64,000 nucleotides of DNA from Caballeronia telluris (lineage in GTDB: Bacteria; Pseudomonadota; Gammaproteobacteria; Burkholderiales; Burkholderiaceae). Of the stretch, positions 32,337 to 41,240 are shown in pieces. The position numbers and the translations under genes are program-made. The stretch spans positions 37,459-101,458 of the forward strand of contig NZ_FCNZ02000022.1 of the NCBI RefSeq assembly GCF_001544495.1, read 5' to 3'. Every line of letters starts with the position of its first letter. Position 1 is the stretch's first letter. Under the pieces are notes generated by a model, which was not told the origin of the DNA, made no database searches, and saw nothing but the letters and a program-made list of their open reading frames with translations.

Positions 32337-34739
32337 CTACTGGCTGAGCGAGCGCAGCCAGAGCGATTCGGAGAAAAGCCCCGGCAGGTTGCCCCAGATC
32401 TGCAAGGGACCGAGCCGCGTGCCGCCGTCGAAGTCATAGCCCGAGATGCTCGGCGCGCCGCCCGTGAAGTAGTACTCGCCGAGCGTCGCGTTGGCGCGCC
32501 TGAAGAGCATCAGCGTCGTGCGGTCGTTGCGGCGGACGATGGCGGGCATCGTGTCGGCGTAGGACGTGTCGGCGAGCGTCGCGATGCGCACCGGTGCGCC
32601 GAACGTCTTGCCGCCCTTCATCTTCCACACGTCGACGCTCGCGCTGTCGCCGCGCGGCTGCAAGAGAACGAGGTCGTCGATGCCGTCGCCGTCGACGTCG
32701 CCGGCGGCGGTTTTGACCCACGCGCCCGGGAATGGCGGATACGGCGTACCGCGCTCGCCGCTCGCGAACGCGCTGCCCGTGCTCGCGAGCGGCGTCACCG
32801 CGAGCGCCGACTTCACGTTTTCGATCGCGAGGACCCCGCCGTGCGCGGCGCCCGCGACGCGCGCCGGCAGGAAGCGCGCGGCGGCGTCGAGTTGCGGGGC
32901 TTCGAGCCAGCGGGCCGGCGCGCCGCTCGCCGTATTGCCCGACGCGCTGCCCGTCAGCACCCAGAGGTCGACGCCGGCGTCGCCGCGCTTTTGCGCGATC
33001 ATCACGTCGGCGCGGCCGTCGCCGTTGAAGTCGCTCGCGACGTATTGCTGCGCCGTCGCGGGCGTGAACGCCGAGTCGGTCTGATACCACAGGCGGGGCG
33101 GTTCGAAGCGGCTGCCGCTGCTGCGCAGGAGCCAGAACGCCGTGCCGCCGTTGCGCGGTTCGACGACCATCAGATCGGCGCGACCGTCGCCGTCGAAATC
33201 CGCGACCAGGAAGCGTGCACCGTCGAAGCAGAGCGTGTCGGCGGTGCAGGTGGGGGCGGTGGCTTCCGGATCGAACGGCACGGCGTTCAGATACCACGGC
33301 ATCGCGCCCTCGAAGCGCGACATCTCCGCGACCCACACGTTGAAGCCCGGGCCGTCCTTGCGCCGCTGGACGTAGACCGTGCTGTCGCGTCCCGCGCCGC
33401 GCACGTCGCCGTAGAGCGCGCCTTCCTCGCGCGTGTCGGTCCATTGCGAGCGCGGCGACACCGCCCAGCGATATTCGGCGGTTAAAAGCGAGCAGCGTCC
33501 GATCGACACCGCGCCGTTCACCGCGCCGAGGCAGCGGCCCGATGGCGTGTAGACGAGCCCGAAGTCCCACGGTGTCCAGCGCTGGGCGGTGGCGCTCGCG
33601 CTGCAGGTTTCCTCGACGAGGCGGCCGTCGCGCTCGGCGACGCACAGGCGCGTCGCCTCGTTGACGAGCTGCGCGTCGTTCTTGTCGCCGGGCGTGACGG
33701 GCAGCGGCTGCCAGTGCCAGTCCTGCGTAGCGGATTGCGAGCATGCCGCGAGGCGCGGGCTCTTGCCCGCACCGCCGCCGGAACCCAGGCACTGGCTGGA
33801 ATATTCGTTGACGAGCCGGGTCGGGCGCGGCCGGAAGTCGGCGCCGGGCTCGCTCGTGCGGGCGGCGCTCCAATAGCGGCGCGCGACCCAGTTGCCGTCC
33901 CACTGGAATTCGCCGAAGACGTGGCCGGCGTCGTTGCCGTCGACGGAGAAATAGCTGCCGACGACATCGCGCTTGCGCAGCGTCTCCGCCGTGCTCAGGT
34001 TCTTCGGCAGGCCGCCCGTCGGGTAGGTGACGTGATAGCCGATCGGCAGGCTCTTGTCGAGGCTCTGCGCGAGCGTGCGCGTGATGCGCGCCGCGTAGAT
34101 GTGGTCGGGATGCTCGATGAACGGCACGGTGTCCGGGTTGAGCGTGTAGACCTCGGTCGCCTGCGAAAGGATCGCGCGCAATGTCGCGATGAGGGCGGGG
34201 CGGTCGTAGGTCGTGAAGCCGGTGCCGTCGCGCTGCATCGGGTAGGTGCTGAGCGTGGCGCCGCGGTCCCACAGCAGGCCGAGCGGCACTTTTCCGCCGC
34301 GCACCGCGCCGCCCGGCAGACGCAGTTCGAGCAGCTTCACGCGCGGCTGCGCCTTCAGCACGAGTTCGTGGACCGGTTTGCCGGCGAACATCACGTTCGA
34401 CTCGCTCCATTCGTTCGCGACGCCGGCCATGCGCGCGTAGGCGAGCTTGGTGCCCGTTTCGCGCAGGAGCACGTAGTCGAACTTCGCGCCGTTGGCGCCG
34501 CCGATCAGATGCACGACCGTGACGCACCAGCCGGCGTCGATTTTGTCGCTGATGCCGGGGTTGACGAAGAGCAGGTCGTCGTCGAGGTGCGCGACGACCG
34601 TCACGAGCGTGCCGGCGTGACAGTCGGCGGTCGATGCGCCGGTCGTCTCTTCCGCGTGCGCGTGCGCCGGGAAGAGCGCCGCACAGAGCGCGCAGACGAG
34701 CGCGAGCCACGTGATCGACATCGACTTGCCCCTGCCCAT
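32337..34739 (-). CDS. Secreted PIG-L deacetylase fused to ricin-type lectin and FG-GAP repeats
   Basis: 800 residues in four parts. A signal peptide (1 to about 29, ending AHAHA). A PIG-L/LmbE deacetylase domain (about 44-240) with the metal motif AHLDDDLLF (50-58; AHPDD in relatives) and HPDH (210-213), the second zinc-site motif. A ricin B-type lectin region (about 308-430) with Q-x-W motifs in TQDWHW and AQRWTPW. Then FG-GAP/VCBS repeats (about 440-790) with calcium loops DFDGDGRAD (514-522), DFNGDGRAD (570-578) and DVDGDGIDD (681-689). This suggests an exported enzyme that binds glycans and de-N-acetylates a sugar. ATG 34739 follows TAAGGAG at good spacing. Target unknown; resembles actinobacterial multidomain PIG-L proteins. 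Confidence 0.88.
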   Translation of the reverse strand: MGRGKSMSITWLALVCALCAALFPAHAHAEETTGASTADCHAGTLVTVVAHLDDDLLFVNPGISDKIDAGWCVTVVHLIGGANGAKFDYVLLRETGTKLAYARMAGVANEWSESNVMFAGKPVHELVLKAQPRVKLLELRLPGGAVRGGKVPLGLLWDRGATLSTYPMQRDGTGFTTYDRPALIATLRAILSQATEVYTLNPDTVPFIEHPDHIYAARITRTLAQSLDKSLPIGYHVTYPTGGLPKNLSTAETLRKRDVVGSYFSVDGNDAGHVFGEFQWDGNWVARRYWSAARTSEPGADFRPRPTRLVNEYSSQCLGSGGGAGKSPRLAACSQSATQDWHWQPLPVTPGDKNDAQLVNEATRLCVAERDGRLVEETCSASATAQRWTPWDFGLVYTPSGRCLGAVNGAVSIGRCSLLTAEYRWAVSPRSQWTDTREEGALYGDVRGAGRDSTVYVQRRKDGPGFNVWVAEMSRFEGAMPWYLNAVPFDPEATAPTCTADTLCFDGARFLVADFDGDGRADLMVVEPRNGGTAFWLLRSSGSRFEPPRLWYQTDSAFTPATAQQYVASDFNGDGRADVMIAQKRGDAGVDLWVLTGSASGNTASGAPARWLEAPQLDAAARFLPARVAGAAHGGVLAIENVKSALAVTPLASTGSAFASGERGTPYPPFPGAWVKTAAGDVDGDGIDDLVLLQPRGDSASVDVWKMKGGKTFGAPVRIATLADTSYADTMPAIVRRNDRTTLMLFRRANATLGEYYFTGGAPSISGYDFDGGTRLGPLQIWGNLPGLFSESLWLRSLSQ

Positions 34740-34895
34740 GCTTTCTCCTTAAACGCCCGTTTAGCAGAATAAATCGGAAGATTGCCGGGGGATAGGGCGG
34801 GAGTCGGTGGTCAAGCGAACATGGGCGGGGTTTCGGTGCATGTTAGGAGGCGTTGCCGTCGGGCTTTGCGTGGAAGGCCGCGACGATGGGCTGGA

Positions 34896-34942
34896 AAAGA
34901 AAAAATCCCGTAAGGCTTTGACCTTACGGGATTTCTTTTTTC
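34896..34942 (-). terminator. Terminator of ssrA
   Basis: A 13-bp perfect stem (34903-34915 with 34922-34934) and six-base loop is flanked by A/T runs on both sides. On the minus strand the sequence ends in TTTTTTC, directly behind the tmRNA 3' end. Confidence 0.9.
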
Positions 34943-34948
34943 AGCGAT

Positions 34949-35318
34949 TGGTGGAGGCGGCGGGAATCGAACCCGCGTCCAGTAGCGCTCTACGACCAGT
35001 TCTACATACTTAGTTCTGTCTTTTGATTTAGCCGCACCGACGCGAACGAACACGCTTCGTTACAGCGATTCACTAGATTTTCGACCCTGGCGTCGTGACG
35101 CCACCAGGACTTAACTGACGTATATGACCTCTGTCGGTATTGCTACCGGTCTTGCGACACTAGCCCGTCAGTAAACTAGGCAGAGGACGGCGGCCCTTAG
35201 GCTGCCAGTGCGAACGTATCGTCGTTTGCAGTTACGTTTTTCCCATTGATTAACGAGGTGACGGGTCCTCGGTATGCCCTGGCCGCTTCGCAACCCCTGT
35301 CGAAACCAGGTCGCCCCC
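34949..35318 (-). ncRNA. ssrA: Transfer-messenger RNA
   Basis: The 370-nt RNA starts GGGGGCGACCTGGTTTCGAC on the minus strand (5' end 35318) and ends with GATTCCCGCCGCCTCCACCA (34949), including encoded CCA. The 5' GGGGGC pairs with GCCTCC of the 3' end to form the tRNA-like acceptor. The tag frame (35229 to 35197) reads ANDDTFALAA then TAA. The RNA rescues stalled ribosomes and marks the product for proteolysis, together with SmpB. A strong terminator follows. No integrase is beside it. Confidence 0.98.
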
Positions 35319-35329
35319 AAGCGGATTTC

Positions 35330-35335
35330 ATTATC
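35330..35335 (-). promoter_or_regulatory. -10 element of the ssrA promoter
   Basis: On the minus strand GATAAT lies 12 bases before the mature tmRNA 5' end, a distance that leaves a few bases for RNase P trimming. A weak TTCGCC lies 18 bases further upstream as a possible -35. Confidence 0.6.
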
Positions 35336-35380
35336 CCACAGAACCCCAGTTGAGGCGAACCGCCCGTTTTTGCAAGGCTG

Positions 35381-36139
35381 TCATCCGATGTCGCGCAGAA
35401 GATGCTGCAGTTCGACCGGCGAGTCCACCACGTGATTCGCGTGCCAGCGGCGCGGCGGAATGTCGTCGCCGCAATAGCCGTAGGCCGCCGCGACCGTGAT
35501 CATGCCCGCCGCAAAACCGGCTTGCACGTCGCGCAAGTCGTCGCCGACATAGACGATGCGCTCCGGAGCGACGTCGAGCAGTTCTGCCGCGTGCAGCAGC
35601 GGGGCAGGGTGCGGCTTCGAATGCGGCGTGGTATCGCCGCAGACGAGGCACGCCGCGCGCGTGTCGAGCCCGAGCAGCGCGATGAGCGGCTCCGAGAGGC
35701 GCGTCACCTTGTTCGTCACGATGCCCCAGCGCACGCCGCGCGCGTCGAGCTGGTCGAGCAGGATGTCGATGCCGGGAAAGAGCGTCGTCTCGATGCACAG
35801 ATCCGCTTCGTAGTTCGCGAGGAATTCGTCGCGCATCGCCGGGAAGTCGTGATGCTCCGGTCCGATCTCGAACGCGCCGCCAAGCAGCCCGCGCGCGCCC
35901 GCCGATGCGAACGGCCGCAGTGTCTCCAGCGGCCGCATCTCGAGACCGCGGTCGTGGCGCATCTTGTTGACCGCCGCGACGAGGTCGGGCGCGGTGTCGG
36001 CGATGGTGCCGTCGAGGTCGAAGAGCACCGCCTGGCACAAGCCCAGCCGGTCACCGTCCAGTACATGCTGCGGGAGGGGCGTGGGGTCGTCGGGCAGGAC
36101 GGTCGGCTTTTGTTCGCCCATCAGGTCGTCTTGGTTCAT
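35381..36139 (-). CDS. gph: Phosphoglycolate phosphatase-like HAD hydrolase
   Basis: 252 residues of the HAD superfamily. Motif I FDLDGTIADTAPDL (about 40-53), motif II IVTNK (about 139-143), motif III Lys in HSKPHPAPLL, and motif IV YVGDDLRDVQAG are all present. It dephosphorylates 2-phosphoglycolate (or a similar small phosphate) formed by oxidative DNA-end repair. It starts four bases after the ubiG stop and is probably co-transcribed. N-terminal residues 1-35 are polar and extra compared with short Gph proteins; the sequence does not exclude a later start. Confidence 0.88.
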   Translation of the reverse strand: MNQDDLMGEQKPTVLPDDPTPLPQHVLDGDRLGLCQAVLFDLDGTIADTAPDLVAAVNKMRHDRGLEMRPLETLRPFASAGARGLLGGAFEIGPEHHDFPAMRDEFLANYEADLCIETTLFPGIDILLDQLDARGVRWGIVTNKVTRLSEPLIALLGLDTRAACLVCGDTTPHSKPHPAPLLHAAELLDVAPERIVYVGDDLRDVQAGFAAGMITVAAAYGYCGDDIPPRRWHANHVVDSPVELQHLLRDIG

Positions 36140-36143
36140 GGCG

Positions 36144-36842
36144 TCAGGCTTCGCGGCGGCAAGCCATCAGGTAGTTGATGCTGGTGTCGCCCGAAAGGCC
36201 GAAGTGCTTGCTGAGCGGTCGGTACGTGATGCCCTTGATGTCGACGGGCGACAGTTCGGCCGCGCGCGCGAAGCCCGCGAGCTCCGACGGCTTGATGAAG
36301 CGCGCGTAGTCGTGCGTGCCCTTGGGCAGCATCCGCGCGATGTATTCGGCGCCGATCACCGCGAAGAGGTACGCCTTCGGATTGCGGTTCAGCGTGGAAA
36401 AGAAGACCCAGCCGCCGGGCTTCACGAGCGATGCGCACGCGGCCACGGTGCCCGCCGGATTCGGCACGTGTTCGAGCATCTCCATGCAGGTGACGACGTC
36501 GTACGTGCCGGGCTCGCGGGCGGCGAGCGCCTCTGCCGAGATCTCCTCGTAGGCGACTTCCACGCCGCTCTCCAGGCTATGCAGGTCGGCCACGCCGAGC
36601 GCGCTTGACGACAGGTCGATGCCTTTGACCGTCGCGCCGCGCGAGGCCATCGATTCGGACAGGATGCCGCCGCCGCAGCCGATGTCGAGCACGCGTTTGC
36701 CCATCAGATGTGCGTGCGCGTCGATCCATGCGAGCCGCACCGGATTCAGCTCGTGCAGCGGTTTGAACTCTGCGTTCGGGTCCCACCAGCGGTGCGCGAG
36801 CTCGCTGAATTTCTGAAGTTCGTGGGGATCGACGTTCGTCAT
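36144..36842 (-). CDS. ubiG: Ubiquinone biosynthesis O-methyltransferase
   Basis: 232 residues. The class I SAM-binding motif VLDIGCGGGILSESMA (about residues 52-67) and VVTCMEMLEHVPNP are diagnostic, as is the start MTNVDPHELQKFSELAHRWWD. It methylates both hydroxyl groups in the ubiquinone ring during aerobic quinone synthesis. ATG 36842 is chosen because upstream in-frame residues to 36914 are unlike the family. The gph gene follows after four bases; an OmpA-like gene lies upstream on the same strand with a terminator between them. Confidence 0.95.
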   Translation of the reverse strand: MTNVDPHELQKFSELAHRWWDPNAEFKPLHELNPVRLAWIDAHAHLMGKRVLDIGCGGGILSESMASRGATVKGIDLSSSALGVADLHSLESGVEVAYEEISAEALAAREPGTYDVVTCMEMLEHVPNPAGTVAACASLVKPGGWVFFSTLNRNPKAYLFAVIGAEYIARMLPKGTHDYARFIKPSELAGFARAAELSPVDIKGITYRPLSKHFGLSGDTSINYLMACRREA

Positions 36843-37004
36843 GGTGAAAGCAGCCCTTCCTGATGTCGTGAATCGGTTAGCCCCGAGTATATAGGCGGCG
36901 CAGGGGGTGGGCAAAAGCGCTCAGGCGTCGCGGGCGCGCATCGGCGGCGGCGGGAATGCGTGCGGCACGCACGCGCCGGACCTGCCTGCGTTAAGTGTGC
37001 GCGC

Positions 37005-37033
37005 ATAAAAAAACCCCCGCCGAGGCGGGGGTT
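37005..37033 (-). terminator. Rho-independent terminator of the ompA-like gene
   Basis: AACCCCCGCC (37012-37021) pairs with GGCGGGGGTT (37024-37033); on the minus strand it is followed by seven T residues. It starts 25 bases after the stop codon at 37059. Confidence 0.9.
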
Positions 37034-37058
37034 CGATCCTGCGGCAACCTTGCTGCTA

Positions 37059-37712
37059 TTACTGCGGTGCGCGCGAGGTACCGACAACTTCGACTTCCAC
37101 GCGACGATCCGGTGCGAGGCAGGCGATGAGTTGCTTGCGGTTCTTCTGGTTGCAACCGGTCGTGACCGGGTTGCGCTTGCCCTTGCCTTCCGTATAGACA
37201 CGGTTCGCTTCGATGCCCTTGCTGACCAAGTATGCCTTGACAGCTTGTGCACGACGCAGCGACAGGCGATCGTTGTACTTGTCCGAACCGATGCGGTCGG
37301 TGTAGCCGGTTGCGACCACCACTTCCAGGTTCAGGCCGCCGATCTTCGATGCGAGATCGTCCAGCTTTTCCTTGCCAGCCGGCTTCAGGACTGCCTTGTC
37401 GAAGTCGAACAGCGCGTCAGCCTGGTAGGTAACCTTTTGGCTCACGATAGCGGGTGCCGGAGCGACCGGTGCCGGCGGCGTCGGTGCTTGGGCGACCAGC
37501 GCGCCATCGCACTTTGCGTTTGCCGTGGCCGGCGTCCAGAACGCGTCACGCCAGCAAAGCTCGTTCGTGCCGTTCATCCACACGTATTCGCCCGTGCCGT
37601 TCACCCAGTTGTCGTTCACTGCTTGTCGCGATGCCGGCACCGACTGCGCCGAAGCCGATGCAGCCATAACTGCGGTAGCTGCAATGAACGCGAGCTTTGA
37701 AAGTTTATTCAT
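37059..37712 (-). CDS. OmpA-family outer-membrane protein
   Basis: 217 residues. A signal peptide (MNKLSKLAFIAATAVMAASASA, cleavage near 22) precedes a short linker region with WVNGTGEYVWMNGTNELCW and a Pro/Ala hinge near 75-90. Residues about 95-210 form the OmpA C-terminal peptidoglycan-binding domain: ALFDFDKAVLKPAGKEKLDD, VVATGYTDRIGSDKYNDRLS, RRAQAVKAYLVSKGI. The N-terminal beta-barrel of E. coli OmpA is absent, so it is a peptidoglycan-associated anchor of the short Burkholderia type. It is probably highly expressed: AGGAGA ribosome site, own terminator, TATACT -10-like element near 37789-37794. Confidence 0.9.
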   Translation of the reverse strand: MNKLSKLAFIAATAVMAASASAQSVPASRQAVNDNWVNGTGEYVWMNGTNELCWRDAFWTPATANAKCDGALVAQAPTPPAPVAPAPAIVSQKVTYQADALFDFDKAVLKPAGKEKLDDLASKIGGLNLEVVVATGYTDRIGSDKYNDRLSLRRAQAVKAYLVSKGIEANRVYTEGKGKRNPVTTGCNQKNRKQLIACLAPDRRVEVEVVGTSRAPQ

Positions 37713-38248
37713 ATTTCTCCTCTCGAAATTGAGATTACCGCAGGTTTACTGCGAGCTTGTTGACGAAGACAAGTCATACATTGCTCGAAGTATAACATTA
37801 CCGCGGAACAAAACGCGCCGTGTAGACTTCGAGCAGTGTCTAACTTTGTGCGTTGGCATTTTGCCATATCGTTCCCTTGCTTCGATAAAAAATATCCCCC
37901 CTCCTATAGACCCGCAACCTTATGTGGTGCTAGAGCAACAAGAAAGGGACAGGGAGCGAATGAAACTTTGCTGGGGCGCGTCGCTTGCGCATTTTGCGTG
38001 CCACAACGCGCCCGTTTCTTAGCTTTTTTTGCCAGTTCCCTGTCAAAGGGTCCCAACAGGCGAGGCGGAATCATAGCCGTTTCACATGATGATTTCACGC
38101 GCCGCGGTGCAGCAATTTGTAAGCGCGCGTGACTATGTTCGTGCGCCGTCGATTCCGGTGTATACGAAGCCCCCCCCGGCGACTATTCCATTCGTAACCG
38201 CTGCGAACTGTATGTATACGCACCCCGCCCGGGCACGGATGCCGCGCA

Positions 38249-38257
38249 TGTTAGAAT
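38249..38257 (+). promoter_or_regulatory. Extended -10 element of the gyrA promoter
   Basis: TGTTAGAAT is an extended -10 (TGn plus TAGAAT), about 170 bp before gyrA. No -35 element is evident, as tolerated with extended -10 promoters. The 714-base stretch 37713-38426 otherwise holds the ompA-side leader, a 7-bp inverted repeat (38267-38282) and the 12-bp repeats listed next; I see no gene in it. Confidence 0.45.
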
Positions 38258-38329
38258 CGCGTGATTCGCTGCGTTCGCAGCGTCGTTGCGAAAGCGCAGT
38301 CAAGCGGCAGCCAACCCGGTGGCAAACGG

Positions 38330-38365
38330 TCCTAATGCGGGCCCTAGTGCGGGTCCTGATGCGGG
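38330..38365 (+). repeat. Three imperfect 12-bp tandem repeats in the gyrA leader
   Basis: TCCTAATGCGGG (38330-38341), CCCTAGTGCGGG (38342-38353) and TCCTGATGCGGG (38354-38365) share the pattern YCCTRRTGCGGG. They end about 61 bp before the gyrA start. Confidence 0.8.
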
Positions 38366-38426
38366 TCATTAGCGCCCGAACCGGGCTCGCCGCCGCGCTG
38401 CCGTCGCACAGTTCAAGACACGGATA

Positions 38427-41087
38427 ATGGATCAATTCGCCAAAGAGACTCTGCCAATCTCCCTTGAGGAGGAAATGCGCCGCTCATATCTCGATTACGC
38501 GATGAGCGTGATCGTCGGGCGGGCGCTTCCCGATGTCCGCGATGGCCTGAAGCCGGTTCACCGGCGCGCGCTGTATTCGATGCACGAGCTGAACAACGAC
38601 TGGAATCGCGCTTACAAGAAGTCGGCGCGTATCGTCGGCGACGTGATCGGTAAATATCACCCCCACGGCGACGCCTCCGTCTACGAGACGATCGTCCGGA
38701 TGGCGCAGCCGTTCTCGCTGCGCTACATGCTGGTCGACGGGCAGGGCAACTTCGGTTCGGTCGACGGCGACAACGCCGCCGCCATGCGCTACACCGAAAT
38801 CCGCATGGCGAAGATCGGCCACGAGCTGCTCGCCGACATCGACAAGGAAACCGTCGACTTCGGCCCGAACTACGATGGCAGCGAGAGCGAGCCGCTGGTT
38901 CTGCCCGCGCGCATCCCGAATCTGCTGATCAACGGCTCGGCCGGCATCGCGGTCGGCATGGCGACCAACATTCCGCCGCACAACCTGCGCGAAATCGTCG
39001 ATGCCTGTCTGCATCTGCTGAACAATCCTGAATCGACGATCGACGAACTGATCGAGATCGTGCCGGCGCCGGATTTCCCGACGGCCGGCATCATCTACGG
39101 CGTCGCGGGCGTGCGCGATGGCTATCGCACGGGACGCGGCCGCGTCGTGATGCGCGCGACCACGCACTTCGAGGAAATCGATCGCGGCCAGCGCATGGCG
39201 ATCATCGTCGACGAAATTCCGTATCAGGTGAACAAGCGCACGCTGCTCGAGCGCATCGCCGAACTCGTCAACGAGAAGAAGATCGAGGGCATCTCCGACA
39301 TCCGCGACGAGTCCGACAAGAGCGGCATGCGCGTCGTGATCGAGCTGAAGCGCGGCGAAGTGCCCGAAGTCATTCTCAACAACCTGTACAAGCAGACGCA
39401 GTTGCAGGACACCTTCGGCATGAACATGGTCGCGCTCGTCGACGGCCAGCCGAAGCTCCTGAACCTGAAGGAAATGCTGGAGTGCTTCCTGTCGCACCGG
39501 CGGGAAGTGCTGACGCGGCGCACGGTCTACGAACTGCGCAAGGCGCGCGATCGGGGCCATATCCTCGAAGGTCTGGCGGTTGCGCTCGCGAACATCGACG
39601 AATTCATCGCGCTCATCAAGGCCGCGCCCACGCCGCCGATCGCGAAGCAGGAGCTGATGAACCGCTCGTGGGATTCGTCGCTCGTGCGCGAAATGCTGAC
39701 GCGCACCGAGACGGAAGCCGCGGGCGGGCGCATCGCGTACCGGCCGGAAGGGCTGAATCCGGCGTACGGCTTGCAGGAGGACGGTCTTTATAGATTGTCG
39801 GACGTCCAGGCGCAGGAAATCCTGCAGATGCGCCTGCAACGCCTGACGGGGCTCGAACAGGACAAGATCGTCGGCGAATATCGCGACGTGATGGCGCAGA
39901 TCGCCGACCTGCTCGACATCCTCGCGCGTCCGGAGCGGATTCGTCAGATCATCGTCGACGAACTCGGCCAGATTCGCAGCGAATTCGGCGACGATCGCCG
40001 TTCGCGCATCGAACTGAACGCCACCGAACTGAACACCGAAGACCTGATCACGCCGCAGGAAATGGTCGTGACCATGTCGCACACGGGCTACGTGAAGTCG
40101 CAGCCGCTGTCCGAGTATCGCGCGCAAAAGCGCGGCGGCCGCGGCAAGCAGGCGACGCAGATGAAGGAAGACGACTGGATCGACACACTCTTCATCGCGA
40201 ACACGCACGATCACATGCTGTGCTTCTCGAACCGCGGCCGCGTGTACTGGGTCAAGGTGTACGAAGTGCCGCAGGGCTCGCGCAACTCGCGCGGCCGGCC
40301 GATCGTCAACATGTTCCCGCTGCAGGACGGCGAGAAGATCAACGTCGTGCTGCCGATCAAGGAATTCTCGGCCGACAAATACGTGTTCATGGCGACCGCG
40401 CTCGGCACCGTTAAGAAGACGCCGCTCGAAGCGTTCCGCCGGCCGCTGCGCAAGGGCATTATCGCGGTCGGCCTCGATGAAGGCGATTACCTGATCGGCG
40501 CGGCCATCACCGACGGCCAGCACGACGTCATGCTCTTCTCCGACGCCGGCAAGGCCGTGCGTTTCGACGAGAACGATGTCCGCGCGATGGGCCGCGAAGC
40601 GCGGGGCGTGCGCGGCATGCAGCTCGAAGACGGGCAGCAGGTCATCGCGATGCTCGTCGCGGGCGGCGAGAACCAGTCGGTGCTCACGGCAACGGAAAAC
40701 GGCTTCGGCAAGCGCACGCCGATCAACGAGTACACGCGGCACGGCCGCGGCACGAAGGGAATGATCGCGATCCAGACGTCGGAACGCAACGGCCGTGTGG
40801 TCGCCGCGACGCTCGTCGAGCCGGAAAGCGAGATCATGCTGATCACCAATTCCGGCGTCCTGATTCGCACCCGCGTGTCCGAGATACGCGAGATGGGGCG
40901 GGCAACCCAAGGTGTTACACTCATCAGTCTTGATGAAGGGACGAAGCTCTCGGGACTGCAGCACATCGCCGAGGCGGAAGCCGAAGCCGAGCTCGATGCC
41001 GACATTGACAACGCTGCCGACTCGAACGGCGCAAACGGCGTCAATGGCGAAGGCGACGTCAATGGCGATGAAGGCGGTGAAGCCTGA
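38427..41087 (+). CDS. gyrA: DNA gyrase subunit A
   Basis: 886 residues. The breakage-reunion domain has the catalytic Tyr122 in AAAMRYTEIRM and the quinolone region KYHPHGDASVYETIVRMAQ. The C-terminal beta-pinwheel (from about residue 530) has the GyrA-box-like QKRGGRGKQATQM. It cuts and reseals DNA to introduce negative supercoils with GyrB. In E. coli numbering position 83 is Ala and 87 is Glu, not the common Ser/Thr and Asp. The last 35 residues are acidic and Asn/Gly-rich with SNGANGVNGEGDVNGDE, a likely disordered tail. ATG 38427 gives the standard MDQFAKETLPISLEEE N-terminus. Confidence 0.98.
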   Translation: MDQFAKETLPISLEEEMRRSYLDYAMSVIVGRALPDVRDGLKPVHRRALYSMHELNNDWNRAYKKSARIVGDVIGKYHPHGDASVYETIVRMAQPFSLRYMLVDGQGNFGSVDGDNAAAMRYTEIRMAKIGHELLADIDKETVDFGPNYDGSESEPLVLPARIPNLLINGSAGIAVGMATNIPPHNLREIVDACLHLLNNPESTIDELIEIVPAPDFPTAGIIYGVAGVRDGYRTGRGRVVMRATTHFEEIDRGQRMAIIVDEIPYQVNKRTLLERIAELVNEKKIEGISDIRDESDKSGMRVVIELKRGEVPEVILNNLYKQTQLQDTFGMNMVALVDGQPKLLNLKEMLECFLSHRREVLTRRTVYELRKARDRGHILEGLAVALANIDEFIALIKAAPTPPIAKQELMNRSWDSSLVREMLTRTETEAAGGRIAYRPEGLNPAYGLQEDGLYRLSDVQAQEILQMRLQRLTGLEQDKIVGEYRDVMAQIADLLDILARPERIRQIIVDELGQIRSEFGDDRRSRIELNATELNTEDLITPQEMVVTMSHTGYVKSQPLSEYRAQKRGGRGKQATQMKEDDWIDTLFIANTHDHMLCFSNRGRVYWVKVYEVPQGSRNSRGRPIVNMFPLQDGEKINVVLPIKEFSADKYVFMATALGTVKKTPLEAFRRPLRKGIIAVGLDEGDYLIGAAITDGQHDVMLFSDAGKAVRFDENDVRAMGREARGVRGMQLEDGQQVIAMLVAGGENQSVLTATENGFGKRTPINEYTRHGRGTKGMIAIQTSERNGRVVAATLVEPESEIMLITNSGVLIRTRVSEIREMGRATQGVTLISLDEGTKLSGLQHIAEAEAEAELDADIDNAADSNGANGVNGEGDVNGDEGGEA

Positions 41088-41240
41088 TTCTCGTTTCTCT
41101 CGCGTGACTCGCGTTCTGAATGGATCAAGTCGTGCGACTCGCGTCATGCCGCCGGGCTCGCTCGTTTGAAGACGAGCCGGGCCACGGGCGGCGAAGCGGT
41201 GTCGCACGGCTGTTTTGAATACTTTTCAAAGGGAGTAATG

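Noticed and set aside
34740..35380. Genomic island inserted at ssrA
   Set aside because: ssrA is a common integration site and the genes beyond its 3' end look accessory, but no integrase, direct repeat of the ssrA 3' end or mobility gene is in the window.
37713..38426. Small RNA or gene in the 714-base gap between the ompA-like gene and gyrA
   Set aside because: Short open frames there lack ribosome sites and family motifs. No terminator-like stem with a T run marks a small RNA.
38484..41207. A 907-residue open frame opposite gyrA
   Set aside because: Antisense shadow of gyrA with no signal, domain or ribosome site of its own.
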